64,000 nucleotides of DNA from Coleophoma eucalyptorum (lineage: Eukaryota > Ascomycota > Leotiomycetes > Helotiales > Dermateaceae): the NCBI GenBank assembly GCA_026120035.1, contig JALRME010000003.1, positions 1,798,001 to 1,862,000 of the forward strand, read 5' to 3'. Of this stretch, positions 10,648-22,578 are shown in pieces. The first letter of the stretch is position 1; each line of letters begins with the position of its first letter. Under the pieces are notes generated by a model. It searched no databases. It was not told the DNA's origin and saw nothing but the letters and a program-made list of their open reading frames with translations. A program made the translations under genes and the position numbers.

Positions 10648-12410
10648 TTAAGAACTCAAGAACTTCTCAACCGCCTGTGCAAACTCCTTAGGCTTCTCAA
10701 CCATTGGGAGATGTCCCGCACCCTCAATCACGGTATAGTCGGCACCGGACGGTCCATATGCAGTGGACATCTCCTTCATCGTGGCAGGCAAGATTCCATC
10801 ACTGCCACCGACGAAGAAAGCACCCTTGACCTTGCTCGTCTTCATCTCCTCTTTAAGATCGTAAGCGAAGAGCGCTTGCACGCTCTTTTTAAATCCAGCA
10901 AGGCTATTGTCAATAACCATCTGCTTCACGCTTTCCAAGATGGGCGCAAGGTTTGCATCTTCGTAGCTCTCCTTCACAAACCACCGCCTTGTCGTCATCT
11001 CTGCGAGCTCTTCTCCCACGATCGGCTCGCCGGATTGTGCTTTGGCGCCTTCCTTTTCGCAGATTGCGATCCGGTCGCCCCATGCCTTGCTGTTGCCAGC
11101 AGGGCTTTTCGATGAAGTGTCGCAGGATATAAACGTTTCAACGCGCTCGGGGTATTTCAGGGCCGCGTTCAAAACTGTCACTCCTCCGAGACTGACTCCT
11201 ATAACGACGGCTGCTTTCTTAACTCTTAGTGCATCCAGGATGTCGATAATATCCGAGGCGAGTACATCAACAGTGACGTCTTTCGACTCGGGGGAAAGTG
11301 TGAAGCGTCCGCGTTTAAGGAATCTTACAAATCGATATTTCTTGCCAATTGGTGTAGAACGGAAAGCGGCTAGGAAACCATCCCAGATGTGATAATCAGT
11401 AAGAACCGAATTGTCCATAATAATGAGTGGTGCATCTGGCTCTGAAGAGCCCTCCAATCGATATGGCAAATCAACACCATCTTTCGTAGTAATGTAGCTC
11501 TCAATAGCCCCTCCTTCCGTGGAGGGGAACGTCTTCGTTGCTCCGCTCGTGTAAGTCCACTCACCAATCGTGTCCGGGCTTTCCAGGCTCGCCAGATCTC
11601 GAGGTGCAGCTCCGAACGTGTAGTAGAGTTCGTACTTTCGGATAATTTTCGAGGCCGCAGCGGTTTCCTCAATACGTTTATACCACTCCGTAGAGCGACA
11701 AGCAATGAACTCTTCTCCGCCAATGCCATTCTCCGGCTTGAACTCATGCACTGCAAAATACTCGGTATCTGCTTCGGATTTCCCCTCTAGCGAAGACGTG
11801 ACAAATCTCCTCGTTCTCAGCCATCCTGGCACCTTCTGCAGCATAGGAATATGCTCCTCCTCGAACCACTTCACCAGCTCATCTCGCATGCCCGGCTTGG
11901 CCTTCATAGTACTGGAAAGCAGCACGTTGCCCTGTCCCTCGGCACTGACATCCTCGAGTTTTATAAACTCGGGAGATTCATAGGATGACGCAAGATCGAA
12001 GAATTTACGATCCACCGCAATCTGCTTCATGGTTGCGAATTCTCGCGGGCTCTTCACGCCCTCCTCACGGAGGGTGATGTATGGACGCTTGACCAGCTCC
12101 GACATGTCATTCACGTCGTAAATAGCCATCCACTCTGGCTTCTCCTTGGACGCCTCGGCAGGAGAGCTGAGATCGGTTGCCCGATAGCGGAATCCATTGT
12201 CGACGGAAGAAAGACGCAATCGCAAAGGACCGTGTTCGTTGTTGTACCTGATCAAATCAGCTACCAATCGCCGCCGAAGCTGTATCGGGAACATGATATG
12301 CTGCGTGCACAACGGGGAGGTGTATCTATTTACCAATCATGAAATTGAACAACCGGCAGACTGGGCTCCGGTTGCATGGTCACAATGAGAATTCCTGTTT
12401 GAGGGGCCAT
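10648..12410 (-). CDS. EthD-like / 3-oxoadipate enol-lactonase-like fusion
   Basis: A 558-aa fusion. The N-terminal part looks like a duplicated dimeric alpha/beta-barrel (EthD-like) with motifs FHDWYNNEHGPLR and WFEEEHIPMLQKVPGW. The C-terminal part (about 300-558) is an alpha/beta hydrolase of the PcaD type, with nucleophile GVSLGG and catalytic-His motif GAGHLP. The true start is the ATG at 12410: exon 1 (12410-12334) joins 12247 through an 86-nt intron 12333-12248, restoring the Trp-Tyr of FHDWY. A start near 12336 would lie inside the intron. The neighbouring carboxy-muconate cyclase makes hydrolysis of a beta-ketoadipate-pathway lactone the likely role. Bacterial PcaD is about half this length. 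Confidence 0.8.
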
Positions 12411-13176
12411 CTTGACCGAAACGTGATGGAATGGCGGGGTAGCTCCAACCGGGAATTGTTCGTAACAGAGCTATCAATGAATGTCCTACCAACCTGCTGC
12501 GACAATACGAAGATATCCTTGAAGGAGTACGGTCTACAAACTCAGAAAATAGTTGTTCAATTCAGTCCGGTACCAACCAAGCAGAATCGATACAGGCCAA
12601 GTTGAAAGCACAAGTTTGAGCATGTGGAGGGGCAATTGTGTGGTCGAACGGAGACGAACGGGAGTGGAGAGCGGCTGGCAACCAAACCCGGCAAATGCCT
12701 GTAGTTCTGGACTAGGCCTGAGGCAGTCTCCACGAGAACTATTCCGGTCGGAAAAGACTTTACCCCCAGATCCTCTCCTCGGCCAGACGATCGAAAAATG
12801 TTGTCAAATAATCTGACCTGACTGAGGTCTGCACAAACAAAATCCTCAGACCATTTCCTGACGATTGTGGGGTTAGAAGCCATCTTGGGAAATGTGAGAA
12901 GACAGGATTTGGTTCGTGCTAGGGGTAGAAGAGAAGGATTTCTGGCAATGTGTAGGAGACGACTCGACATTGTTGTAATAGACATGATGAAAGATCTCTC
13001 CATGTCAGAAACTTGACATTTAAGAATATTTACATTGTTTCTTGCAAAAGATTCCTTCAGCAGATCAAGATACTTGTTATGCGTCTATCTATCATGTCTA
13101 TCCTTTATAATGCTCTGGCAGCGGGTATGCCCTTGAATTCCTCTAAGCCTCTCACTCTCCCTCCATTGGTATATCC
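12411..13176. other. Intergenic region between the two beta-ketoadipate genes
   Basis: It holds the upstream region of the enol-lactonase-like gene, including the element at 12742, and the 3' flank of the cyclase gene. A minus frame at 12557-13003 is open but covers the element and resembles nothing I know. Confidence 0.5.
12742..12765. promoter_or_regulatory. Element CGGAAAAGACTTTACCC
   Basis: TTCCGG followed by TCGGAAAAGACTTTACCC, 332-355 bp upstream of the enol-lactonase-like start. A near-identical element lies at 15111-15135 upstream of the cyclase gene; the 17-bp core differs at one position. It is probably a binding site shared by the two pathway genes. The bound factor is unknown. 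Confidence 0.45.
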
Positions 13177-14417
13177 TCAATCGTACCAAATCGCATTCAT
13201 TCCGAAACCCGGATCCGTGATATCCAATCTCGCAACCCGACACAAGAACTCCTCGTTCCATCGATAGATCTCAATGCCACCGACTTGGTCGTCGGTCAAA
13301 GCCAACCACTCGTCACTCCAGTCGCATGGGCTCACCGCATTGGAGTGTCCTCCGCTCGTGGGTGTAGGATTCATACAGATTTGTCTCTCAATTACGCCTA
13401 CGTCGTTGAGCTTGAACGCTGAAATGTAGCCCGTAATACCAAAGTCATTGGAACGTGCGGTAGCATACAAGTAATTTCCTGAGTTTGAGAGGAACACCAC
13501 ATCGGACCGGTACATCTTGGGGTTTTTAACGCCTATTGCGGTCAGATCTCTCTTTGGAATTAGGAATATTGTCACTTACCAGGAGGAATCAGAGGGTATC
13601 GGATATGCGTGTACACTGGTAGATGGGTTTGTTCATCAATCACATACACTGCCAGATTATTGCCGGCTTCCATGAGCGCGTAGAGGTACTTTCCACTAGG
13701 ATGGATTGCAACCCAGCGGGGATGGTCCCCTGGTGATGGAGCCTCAATGCTTCCCACCAATTCGACCATGCCAGTTTCTGGATCTTTCTTGTGTGTCCAT
13801 ACCTTGTTCTCACCCATGTCGGCCGAATACAGGTATGTTTCCGTGGGGTCAAAGACCATGCCGTGGATTTTAGTCTTGGGGCCATACTTGTAGTTCTGGA
13901 TATTCTTATCGATTCCACCTTCGCTGTTGACAGAGAAAACATTCCCGTATTCGGCATGGTTATAGAAGGGGTTGCCATAGACATTATAAGGCGGCTTCTT
14001 AGCAGCTAGGATGAAGATGGCGCGAGTGTTCGTGTCGGCATTTTGGGCAAGAGCTGCAAATTGTTAGGGCCAGGACAGCAAGCTGGGGAAGGATTGGGTG
14101 CGTACGGTTGCCCCCAATGGGGTGGGACGCGTGGTGCACGATCTCGGTAGGATTAGCAACATTGAAGCTGGAGAATTTCTTCATCGCAGCGCCGTAAATG
14201 TTCTTCTTCTGGTGCTATACCGGCACAGTCAATGGGGCGGTTCCGGCAACGACAGAACCAAGGCACTCACGTCGAACGTCATCCAGGAGATGGATTCATC
14301 ATGGGCGATATCCGTCTTCTTGACCAGACTGAGAGTATGGGCCTCATCGTCAAAAGCAATAGTGTAGATGGCTCCCGGCGGGGTCCATGTGCCCACCATC
14401 AAGTGGTGAACAACCAT
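13177..14417 (-). CDS. Carboxy-cis,cis-muconate cyclase (3-carboxymuconate lactonising, propeller type)
   Basis: Fungal 3-carboxy-cis,cis-muconate lactonising enzyme, which cyclises the protocatechuate ring-cleavage product in the beta-ketoadipate pathway. It belongs to the seven-bladed propeller (lactonase, PF10282) fold, unrelated to bacterial enzymes. Four exons (14417-14271, 14214-14106, 14053-13580, 13532-13177) give 361 aa, close to the known fungal length. Family stretches seen are HHLMVGTWTPPGAIYT, HGMVFDPTETYLYSADMG, GDHPRWVAIHPSGKYLYAL, TPTSGGHSNAVSPC and the C-terminal GFGMNAIWYD. An in-frame upstream ATG at 14510 would add 31 Arg/Ser-rich residues. The gene is co-oriented with the enol-lactonase-like fusion and shares an upstream element with it. 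Confidence 0.92.
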
Positions 14418-15835
14418 TCTGCTGGGGGTGCGAGAGAAGAATCTGCGATTGAGCGGGCGGCGCAAGGAGATCGAAGCGGTTGGTAGCAGTCTAGGCTTGC
14501 ATAGAAGCATAAACGGTAGGGCTGACGACCAAAGCTGAGTAGACGCCAGTACGTGGGAGCTGGGACGGTTACAACGAGGCTCTGGAGTCAGTGGAGGGAC
14601 GAGTCAATGAGAAAATGCAATGGAGTTAAAAGAGGAACGAAAGCATGTGACCGTGGTCTGGACTATGATGGACGAGGGCAGAGGCACCAGGATGGATGTC
14701 GAGGACGGCGGCCAGGATGGTGTAATAGTGAGGGTGACGGGGTGTTGTGAGAGGAAGGACTTGAGGAATGAGAGGGAGAAGCGAAGTCAAGACTTACACG
14801 CGCCAGAGAGACGAGATCGGGATTGGCTGGGACGGGGATGTGGGGATACGGGACGTGACGTGTGGACAGTGGACAAGGAGGACACACTTGACTGGAATCT
14901 ACAGGCAAAAAGGGATTCTGTCGAGCAGCGATAGCCATACCGATAGCCATACCGATGGCGGGAGCATGAGGGCGGGCGTGCAAGAGCTGTGTCCCTGCCC
15001 CGCCAAACTGGAACCTTGCCGAAGCCTGGTGCCGGTGTGGTCGTCGCACGCCTCCGGCACCGCAAATCCCTGAGCAAAGGAATGCGGGGGACGGAGCAGC
15101 GCGGGTGCCTTTCCCGGGCGGAAAAGACTTCACCCTAAATGAGTAGAGAGCCAGCGTGCGTGATTATCGTTGTCCTCCTTCAACAGCCAGGTCACTAGAA
15201 ACCTCTTTGAAAGCAATCCATTTGATCTGACTGGGCCTATCTCCTCTGGCCAAGCTTCCAAGGAATCCATGTGGACCGCGAGGGCAGCCTCATCATCTTA
15301 AGCTGTATTTCCCAGAACTCCCTTCACGGGACCACGCCGGCTAAGCCGTTAATGCATACGGCCTTGAGGTAGGCGGGCGTCCACCCCCCACCATGCTTCC
15401 GTGCCCCTCCACACTCAAAGGTGAGGTAATTGCTCCATTGTGATTGGTATTATCTCAACCACCGCCTTGTTCCTGCCGCACTGCAACGAGACGACACAAA
15501 AGTCCAGGCTATGAAAGAAGAAGCTTGCCTCGACTCTCCATCCCAACTGCCAAATCCATTGGTAGATTATGCAAACCACTCCAATGACACGCTATGGAGC
15601 TGCATACCTGCATGCTTACACCTTCTAGCGCCCGCATCTTGGTGATCCCTTGGGACAATGAGCTTAAACTGATCTGGAAGTACTTTTTTCACATTCACCA
15701 ATAGATGGATGGGCAGGTTGTGCATATCACCCCAAGGACCCAGTTTGCTCGCTTGCGTATGTTCGTGCTCATTCATCTTTTATGTTACCATTATCTTCAT
15801 CAACGTCAGCTTGCTTGCCATTACTTGATTTACCA
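14418..15835. other. Upstream region of the cyclase and 3' flank of the P450
   Basis: About 1.4 kb without a credible gene. It is G+C-rich from 14.5 to 15.4 kb and carries the 17-bp element at 15111. Open frames here have low-complexity, promoter-like composition. Confidence 0.55.
15111..15135. promoter_or_regulatory. Element CGGAAAAGACTTCACCC
   Basis: TTCCCGGG followed by CGGAAAAGACTTCACCC, about 700 bp upstream of the cyclase ATG. It is the second copy of the element at 12742-12765, in the same orientation relative to its gene. Confidence 0.45.
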
Positions 15836-17659
15836 TTACTCCTCTCTCTCCTTCACGGTTACGTGCCACTTCTTCGCGACGAAGTACCGCACGAGATGCG
15901 ACCTCAACCGCTCGTCCTGGCCCTCCACCCGCCCCAGCTCAAATCTCCTAAACAACGTCGCCAGAACGAGTCGCAGCTCCCGCAGCGCAAATTGCTGTCC
16001 GGGACAGCTCCTCGAGCCGCCGGAGAATGGTAGGAAGGCTCGCTTATCCGCTGCCACCCCATCGACCGGTGCGATCCAGCGCTCCGGCAGGAACTGCTGC
16101 GCGCTGGGAAAGTTGGCGTCGGAGAGGCCTATGGCTGTAATCTGTGCATGTAGTGCTGTCTATTTGGAAAGAATTAGCCTTATGAGTTTGGAGCCGAGGG
16201 TGCTGGGTTGAATGGACTTACATTTTTGGGAATCTCATAACCATTCACGATTCTGGTCTCATGCGATTGACGGGTAATGCCTTTGGGAGCATGGGATCAG
16301 TATCCGTATTCTACCCTCCCTCTCGAATTACTTACCGGTTGCCAAGATTGGTTCTATACGCATCGTCTCGTTGATGACTGCGTTCAAGTACTCGAGATTC
16401 TGAGTGCACTCCATGGTGATGGGGGAGCTCTTGGACGGAAATGCAGAGTCGAGTTCTTCAACCAGTTTTTTAAGAGCTTCGGGGTGCTCGAGGAGGAGCT
16501 TGATTGCGAAAGTTGCGGTAGTGCTAGAAGTATCACTTCCCGCAATCCTAGGTTCAGGTTAGCCAGCGACGAAGAAAGACTCCCATCCAGATCGATGTTC
16601 ATTTCACATACATGAACAAACGCATATCTTCCTTAATGTGTGCCTCGGTATAAAAATCTGGATGCTCCGCATTTACATTGATCAGCAGCTGGAGCAAGTC
16701 TTACTCGACCTGGTCCTTAGGCATCTGACGCCGCTTCTGCAGCACCCTATCGAGCATGTCCTCAAGCTCCGCATCTTCAATCGGCGGTACCAGTGGCATA
16801 TACTTCAGAAAGGGAAGCTGCGCAAAAATGGAGGTTCGTTGCAGACGACTGATAATCCGGTCCTTGTAATAGGTCTCGCCTGTCTTCACCTGCTCGAAAG
16901 ACCCACCGAGCGACGTTGCGCTGATAATGTCCTATGTCCTTAATATCAGCAAACTGCAGACCACGAACAAAAGTGACGACATATGCACGTACAGATGCGA
17001 GATTTGTTATCAGTCCGTAGATATCCACCGTTGCTGCCCCGCCCGCTGCTTCTGTGCACTTCGCATGCAAGAAATCCTCGAACTCCTGCAAGCAGCTTGC
17101 CAGGATTGGTTCTAGGCCTTTCAGGTAGCTTATAGAGAATCCTGGGGAGAGCCATCGTCTCTGGAAACTTATGAGTATTTTGCTTCTGCTCGACGCAATG
17201 CTTTATTGGAAGCGGGGTTGGCCTACCCTCTGCTTATATGCCACTTTATCCGTTTCAGTCAAAAGATCTGGAGCTTTGGGATTTGCCTGGATGCCATGGT
17301 AGAAAACACTCTTGGGTAGATCATCCTCCACGATGATCTTGTACACCGTATCCCGACCAGAGACGAGGATAATATTGGGAGCTGTAAGGGCGGTGGTCAG
17401 ACAACAAGCAAGAATTCCCATCAATAGCGTACATACCAACTCGAATCGTATCACCATACTTATTCATCAGTGCTCTGAATCTCTCCGTATTACGTCCTTG
17501 GATCAGTGCAAGCTTGTGAGGCACACTACTGAGTTTACACAACCAAGGCCCGGGTACTTTGGACAATGGGCCAGTGAAGGCATACAGCAAAGTCTCGATA
17601 CATCGTCGCGCGAACTCTGCCGCAAAAACCCCAACCAGGATTTGGACAAAGGAAGTCAT
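15836..17659 (-). pseudogene. Cytochrome P450 with a single in-frame stop
   Basis: Microsomal-type P450 monooxygenase. Seven exons (17659-17437, 17381-17227, 17160-16993, 16931-16612, 16547-16336, 16280-16222, 16159-15836) join into one 487-codon frame. Hallmarks are an N-terminal hydrophobic anchor, the proline hinge VPGPW, I-helix AGSDTSST, K-helix ETMR, a PERW segment and the heme loop FSGGSRSCPGQQFA with its Cys ligand. The only defect is TAA at 16701-16703, between KDQVE and DLLQLL upstream of the I-helix. CAA to TAA would explain it. The conserved sequence continues in frame, so this is a recent nonsense allele or a sequencing error. Substrate unknown. Confidence 0.82.
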
Positions 17660-19496
17660 CGCAAAACGCACCACACCCGGTGAACCAGTATGAAATTATC
17701 ACTACACGAACGTCCTCGAGGCAAGTTGCCCTGGGTATATGTAGCTCGACAGCGCATTCTGTCCATTGGTAATCTTGGAATGCGCATGTATATATCCAGC
17801 GCAAATTCCCCGCTGGATAGCAGCTCGCCCGCTGCGCCCCTGTTTGTGCCTCAATAACGCGTGGCAGGGATGTCGCACGAGACACTGCTGATTAGTGCAG
17901 GAACAGATTCCGTCGCCACGATTGGATAAAATACGCAGAGCAGGTACCGAGTCCCATTTCTTTTTACGCTTATCGGATTCCCACTGTCGTTCGGTCGGAA
18001 CTCTGTGGTGTACTTCGTACCTCTGCAAGTGAAATGGGGTCCTGAGAGAACGTAGAACTTTGGTAAAACCCACACGGGACACGTAGAAATCTCGGCTCTT
18101 TAATTGAGTATTCAATCAAGAGAGGCGTACCGAGCTGAAGAGGGTCATTAGAGTTGATGTAGGTAAACAAGTGGCGATAGGCACCGCCAGCTGGGTTTGT
18201 TCGACGCGCTCAACTCAAGCCTGTCGTCTTCGGGGCATTAGGTGACCGATGATGAAGAATTAGAACGAAGAAGCCGGTCGAATGGCAGGCTGCGTTGCGG
18301 TCACCGAATTCTCACATCCCGACAAAAATAAATTTCCAGTTTACCTCATTCATCGCTTCCTACGCAAGCCAATCGCCCTTGATATTCTTCAAAGTGAGTT
18401 CGATCCTACAGAAGATTTCTGCGCAATTAGATTAGTATCCTAACAATGATTAAAAACCCCGTATGCAATTGACTAGTTGCTTAGTTACCTTGTAGTATGA
18501 GAGGTGTCGACTAGAGACTGTTGACGACTTAATAGTTATGGTACTACTAGCCGGAAGAGTAAGTGCTTCTATGCAGGTACAGCTCTAGCCGGGCTCATAG
18601 CCTATTAAACTCATGCAATATGGAGTACGCAGAGTCGTAGTAACCGTTCATCACGAGTTTTATTGATTTTGTGTGTGATGGAGAATCAGCTTCATCCGGC
18701 TGGCTGGCTGGTTGAGCTCAAGAGAGCAACAAATCCACATCATGTGATGCACACTGTGTGGTACATGAACACATGATCCGAGAATCAGAGGGCAGTCTTG
18801 CAGCATGTAATATTTCTAGCTTTAGGCCAGAGATTTATCAACTGCTCACTATAAAATCCGTTAGCTATGTAGAGCATAATATATCACACAGCTATCATTC
18901 CTTAGTCGTGTTACGGGGCTGTAATGATTGCCAGTCTTCCGTTATTTCCGCCAACCATTCCCAGTGGATGCTTACAGAGGCATCTCTGAAACCCCCAAAT
19001 CGGTTTGGATGTGTGTCGGAGATTTAAGGCCGCTTGCATTCTTTTAGAGCTGAAATACGGCCCTGATCAGTTCATTATTATCTACCCCGGTTGCTGTTTA
19101 TTCGCTCTACTGGCCTCGGGCGCCTCAATTTACCTACACGAATAGGGGCATGGCTGAAGAGGTTTGAGCCTTCCATACTCGTAAGGCTCTTTCTTTCATA
19201 GACAGAAAAGACAAAAATCTCACTTAAAGACCCTCGTTAGTCTTGATTGCTCACAATTCTCCATTCCTTCTAAGATTTGAGATTCCCAAACTTCACGCCC
19301 CTCCCCTATATCAGATCGTCTCTTAGACCTTGTAGCTTCCCCTCCGGTACAGTCGATCGCAAGAGATTTTGTCTGGGGCTATCCAGTCGCTTAATATCCA
19401 AATTCCTTCGGCCAGTTCTCCATTGCTACCCAGTCAATACCCACCACAGAGGCGACCGCCGTACCATTTTCCGTGAACGATCCATTTGTGCTGCCG
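17660..19496. other. Intergenic region
   Basis: Divergent upstream DNA of the P450 and the membrane-protein gene, about 1.8 kb. The middle (18.4-19.1 kb) is AT-rich. I find no supported gene; minus-strand frames at 17.7-18.2 kb overlap each other and look accidental. Confidence 0.55.
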
Positions 19497-21819
19497 ATGC
19501 CAAACAAGGAGCGGCCAGAACATTTATTGCCACAGCAGATAGCTCGGGAGCCAACTCCGCCTGCTGCACTAGCTAATGACCAAGAAAGCTCTTCTCTACA
19601 TTCACTAGACGATGAATCTCCACCAAAGAAAAGATCGTCTCCGCCGACGCCCTGTAAATGGACCGTCGGATGGAAGACATTATCACTTATGTTCATCTCA
19701 TACACTCTAGGTAGGTTTCTTAATGTCTCAATCATAGCAGTTACTTTTTGCCGTGTGGCATATTCAAGACCTCAGAGCTGATTTGGTTTAGCATTTATAA
19801 CCGCAATCTCGCATTTCCTAGTATTCTATTATCTGAACGACAAACAAACCGATGGCTACGGCGCTATTCCCCAGACATACGTTACGACCCTCTCTAATTT
19901 TCTTGTCAGCGTCTTTCGCATATGTATTACTACGGCCCTATCCGTCGCATTCGCACAGTATCTCTGGCATGTATTTCGCAAACGCAACCTTAAGATATCT
20001 ACCATCGAAACGCTCTACGGAATTCGGGGAAATCCTTTTCTGATTTTCAACCTTTCGAGTTTCACAGCATGTCCTGCATTGCTGTTCATTGCTATTATTG
20101 GGTGGCTGAGTTCAATTGCAATGATCTACCCTCCTGGTGCCTTAACTGTCGTGCTGCGGCCATCGGATTCTCCGCATGAGGTATCGCTTTCTGTCTTTAA
20201 TCCAGCCGCTGTTGGCAACGGGTCGGTCGGTGATGCTCAAAAATTATCAACTGCAACTTGGAGCTCTCTCGAAAGTGGAGAGCTTTGGTATTATTCGTGA
20301 GCAACATGGCATCTATTGCCTATTTGTGTCTCTCCTAACCGTTTACATAGTGGCATACCCTTTCAACTTGGACGTTATAGTCGACTAGTATTAGCAAGTA
20401 ACTCTGTCGCCACCGAAACCTCACTTTGTGGTCCCAACTGCACTTTTACCACCGAGATTGAGGCTCCATATTTAAACTGCACCCCTCCTGTCACCAAGAT
20501 GACCTCCACAGAACCTTATCTTAACATTGTAACATATTACAACAGCAGTTGGGTAACTGACACTGTATTCACCCTTCCAAACCGAACCGGGCAAAGCTCA
20601 GTATGGGATATAACAATCAACGAGCCGATTGCAACTACATCAGGGCAGCCCCAGGCAGAGTCACTAAATATTTCAGAAGCTGTATTTATTGCCAACGCGC
20701 TACAGGGACCTCTATTACAAAATACTACAAACATGCTTTGTAGACCGGCGCTAGTTACGTATAGCATAAACACAACCTATGTTAATGGCGTTCGTACCCT
20801 GGACACAACCCCATCTAAAATCACCCCTTTATCTGAATTATACATCTGGGCTCAAGATGCAACAGATGGGATTGATAATATTATTGAACAGCCCAATTCT
20901 GAGAACAGTTGGTCACAGACAAATGTTTCCCTCTCATGGAATACAAATTCCAAAGTAAGTCAGCTCTCCTAACCGACGATGCACCTCCTCTTGATTCTAA
21001 TATTCTTCGATCGACTAGAATTTCCTCCGGAATATTAATTGCTTCGCGCTCATTGATGCCATGATCACCCCGCTGGTTGGCCCAATATATGCAATGCTAG
21101 CCGCGCCAAAAGAAGGACTAAACCCTGTGGTTCCATATATTCTCCCGAACGGGACGACCATCAATGTGACGCAGGTGGCATATGGGGAAACCTTTACATC
21201 AATGTCGGATTTCTATCTAAATGCTGCCATCGGCGGCCTACCCGGCTTGGGACAAACCATCATACCGTACACGGCTTTCTCACACAACAGTCCCGATCTA
21301 CACGGCGACGACCAAAACAATGTAGATGCGAACATCAAGTTAAAAGCCATAAGCGAATGGCCCGACATCATGAACGCCTATCTCCTCAATCTCACCCTCT
21401 CAACCGCCATCGACTGGCCCATCTGGAAACAACCCGTCAGCGCGACAACAACAACCTACGTCAACTTCTACTCACTTTCAGCCTCTAGGAATCTCATCAT
21501 CCCATATACCGTGATGCTGCTCGTCTCCCTCATTTTCCTGATCCTGGGCTACATCGCGCTCTACCAGAACGGTGTAAGCGCCGCGGATAACTCGTTTATG
21601 CAAATCATCTCTACCGTGACCGGCAGCGAGAAGATCCGGGAAGTCACTGTTGCGGGGTGCTTAGGCGGGAATGAGAACTTCTCCCAAGCGTTGAAAGATT
21701 TGGAAATCCGGTATGGGGATTTGGGCGGGCGGAGCTGGGATCGAGGGGCTAGGAGAGCGGGATTTGGCGTCGAGGAGGAAGTCACTCCATTGATAAAGGG
21801 TGGGTTGTATGGGAGTTAA
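19497..21819 (+). CDS. Polytopic membrane protein with large glycosylated loop (fungal family, function unknown)
   Basis: A 707-aa protein of a family common in Pezizomycotina, often named formylmethionine deformylase-like; no such activity is evident. Four exons (19497-19710, 19792-20296, 20351-20954, 21019-21819). The start is ATG 19497; an upstream GTG is not a eukaryotic start. A Pro/Ser-rich cytosolic N-terminus is followed by three hydrophobic segments (about residues 65-95, 115-140, 170-195). Then comes a loop of over 300 residues with many Asn-X-Ser/Thr sites, and a last membrane segment (VMLLVSLIFLILGYIALY) before a soluble tail. This suggests a plasma-membrane or secretory-pathway protein with a glycosylated outer domain. 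Function not known. Confidence 0.75.
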
Positions 21820-22578
21820 TTGTCTGTTTTGATTGGAAACGGTTGAGAAGGCGTCTTGGGTTTACAGGCAGAAAGGGGGTCAGACTTATAGACATGATAC
21901 CCACGGAGATACAAGGTCTTGAGCTAGAAACGAAACCAAACAGTCTTAGTTAGTTCTTAATGATTCAGTTCTGACAGATTATTGATGTGTCGACCATGAG
22001 CCTTGACATCCGGGGAAAAGAAAAATAATGGTCGAAAAGGAGGTACCTCATTCTCGCTACGAGCCTACTCTATTCTTGCCATAGAAGGATGCAAGACAAA
22101 GGTTCAGAAATGTAATAACACCCAACATTTAGCGTCATGCAAATCCCAATGACTGCATTGGGTTTCTCAACTGACATTGGAAACGAAGTGTATGTACCCG
22201 GAGGAAAAAGTCTCCCCTCTTAGCATATCTTGCCGACTCGAATGATTTTCCGGGTATTATATCGAGAACTGGTCAGAAAGAAGGCCATCGTCAAATTGCG
22301 GTACTCTGAACTTGTCGCAGTTTTGTTTTCGCAGCTTTCGTTGTGAATTGGCAAAACGGTCGCCACGGATGAGAAGTCTTTTGCACACCTCGCTTTTCCT
22401 GTCACGGTGATGCGCTCGGTCACTTGTAAGCGAGCCGGCTCGCCTCGTGGGGTGTTCGTCTTAAAAATATGTTCATCATTAAGCTTAATGCTAGTGTATA
22501 TACAGACTCCATATAAATACCCATCTAAATTATTCACCATGCGCCCAAAACCTATGTACCCAATTTTCGATGCCGCGT
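21820..22578. other. Convergent 3' region
   Basis: Between the convergent membrane-protein and GH128 genes. Short open frames occur on both strands but none resembles a known protein. Confidence 0.55.

Noticed and set aside
10648..12336. Translation start near 12336 for the enol-lactonase-like gene
   Set aside because: This start lies inside the predicted 86-nt intron; the upstream exon gives the conserved FHDWYNNEHGPLR motif.
12557..13003. 146-codon minus frame with a presequence-like N-terminus
   Set aside because: No recognisable domain; it overlaps the shared regulatory element and the upstream region of the enol-lactonase gene, and its composition drifts to low quality.
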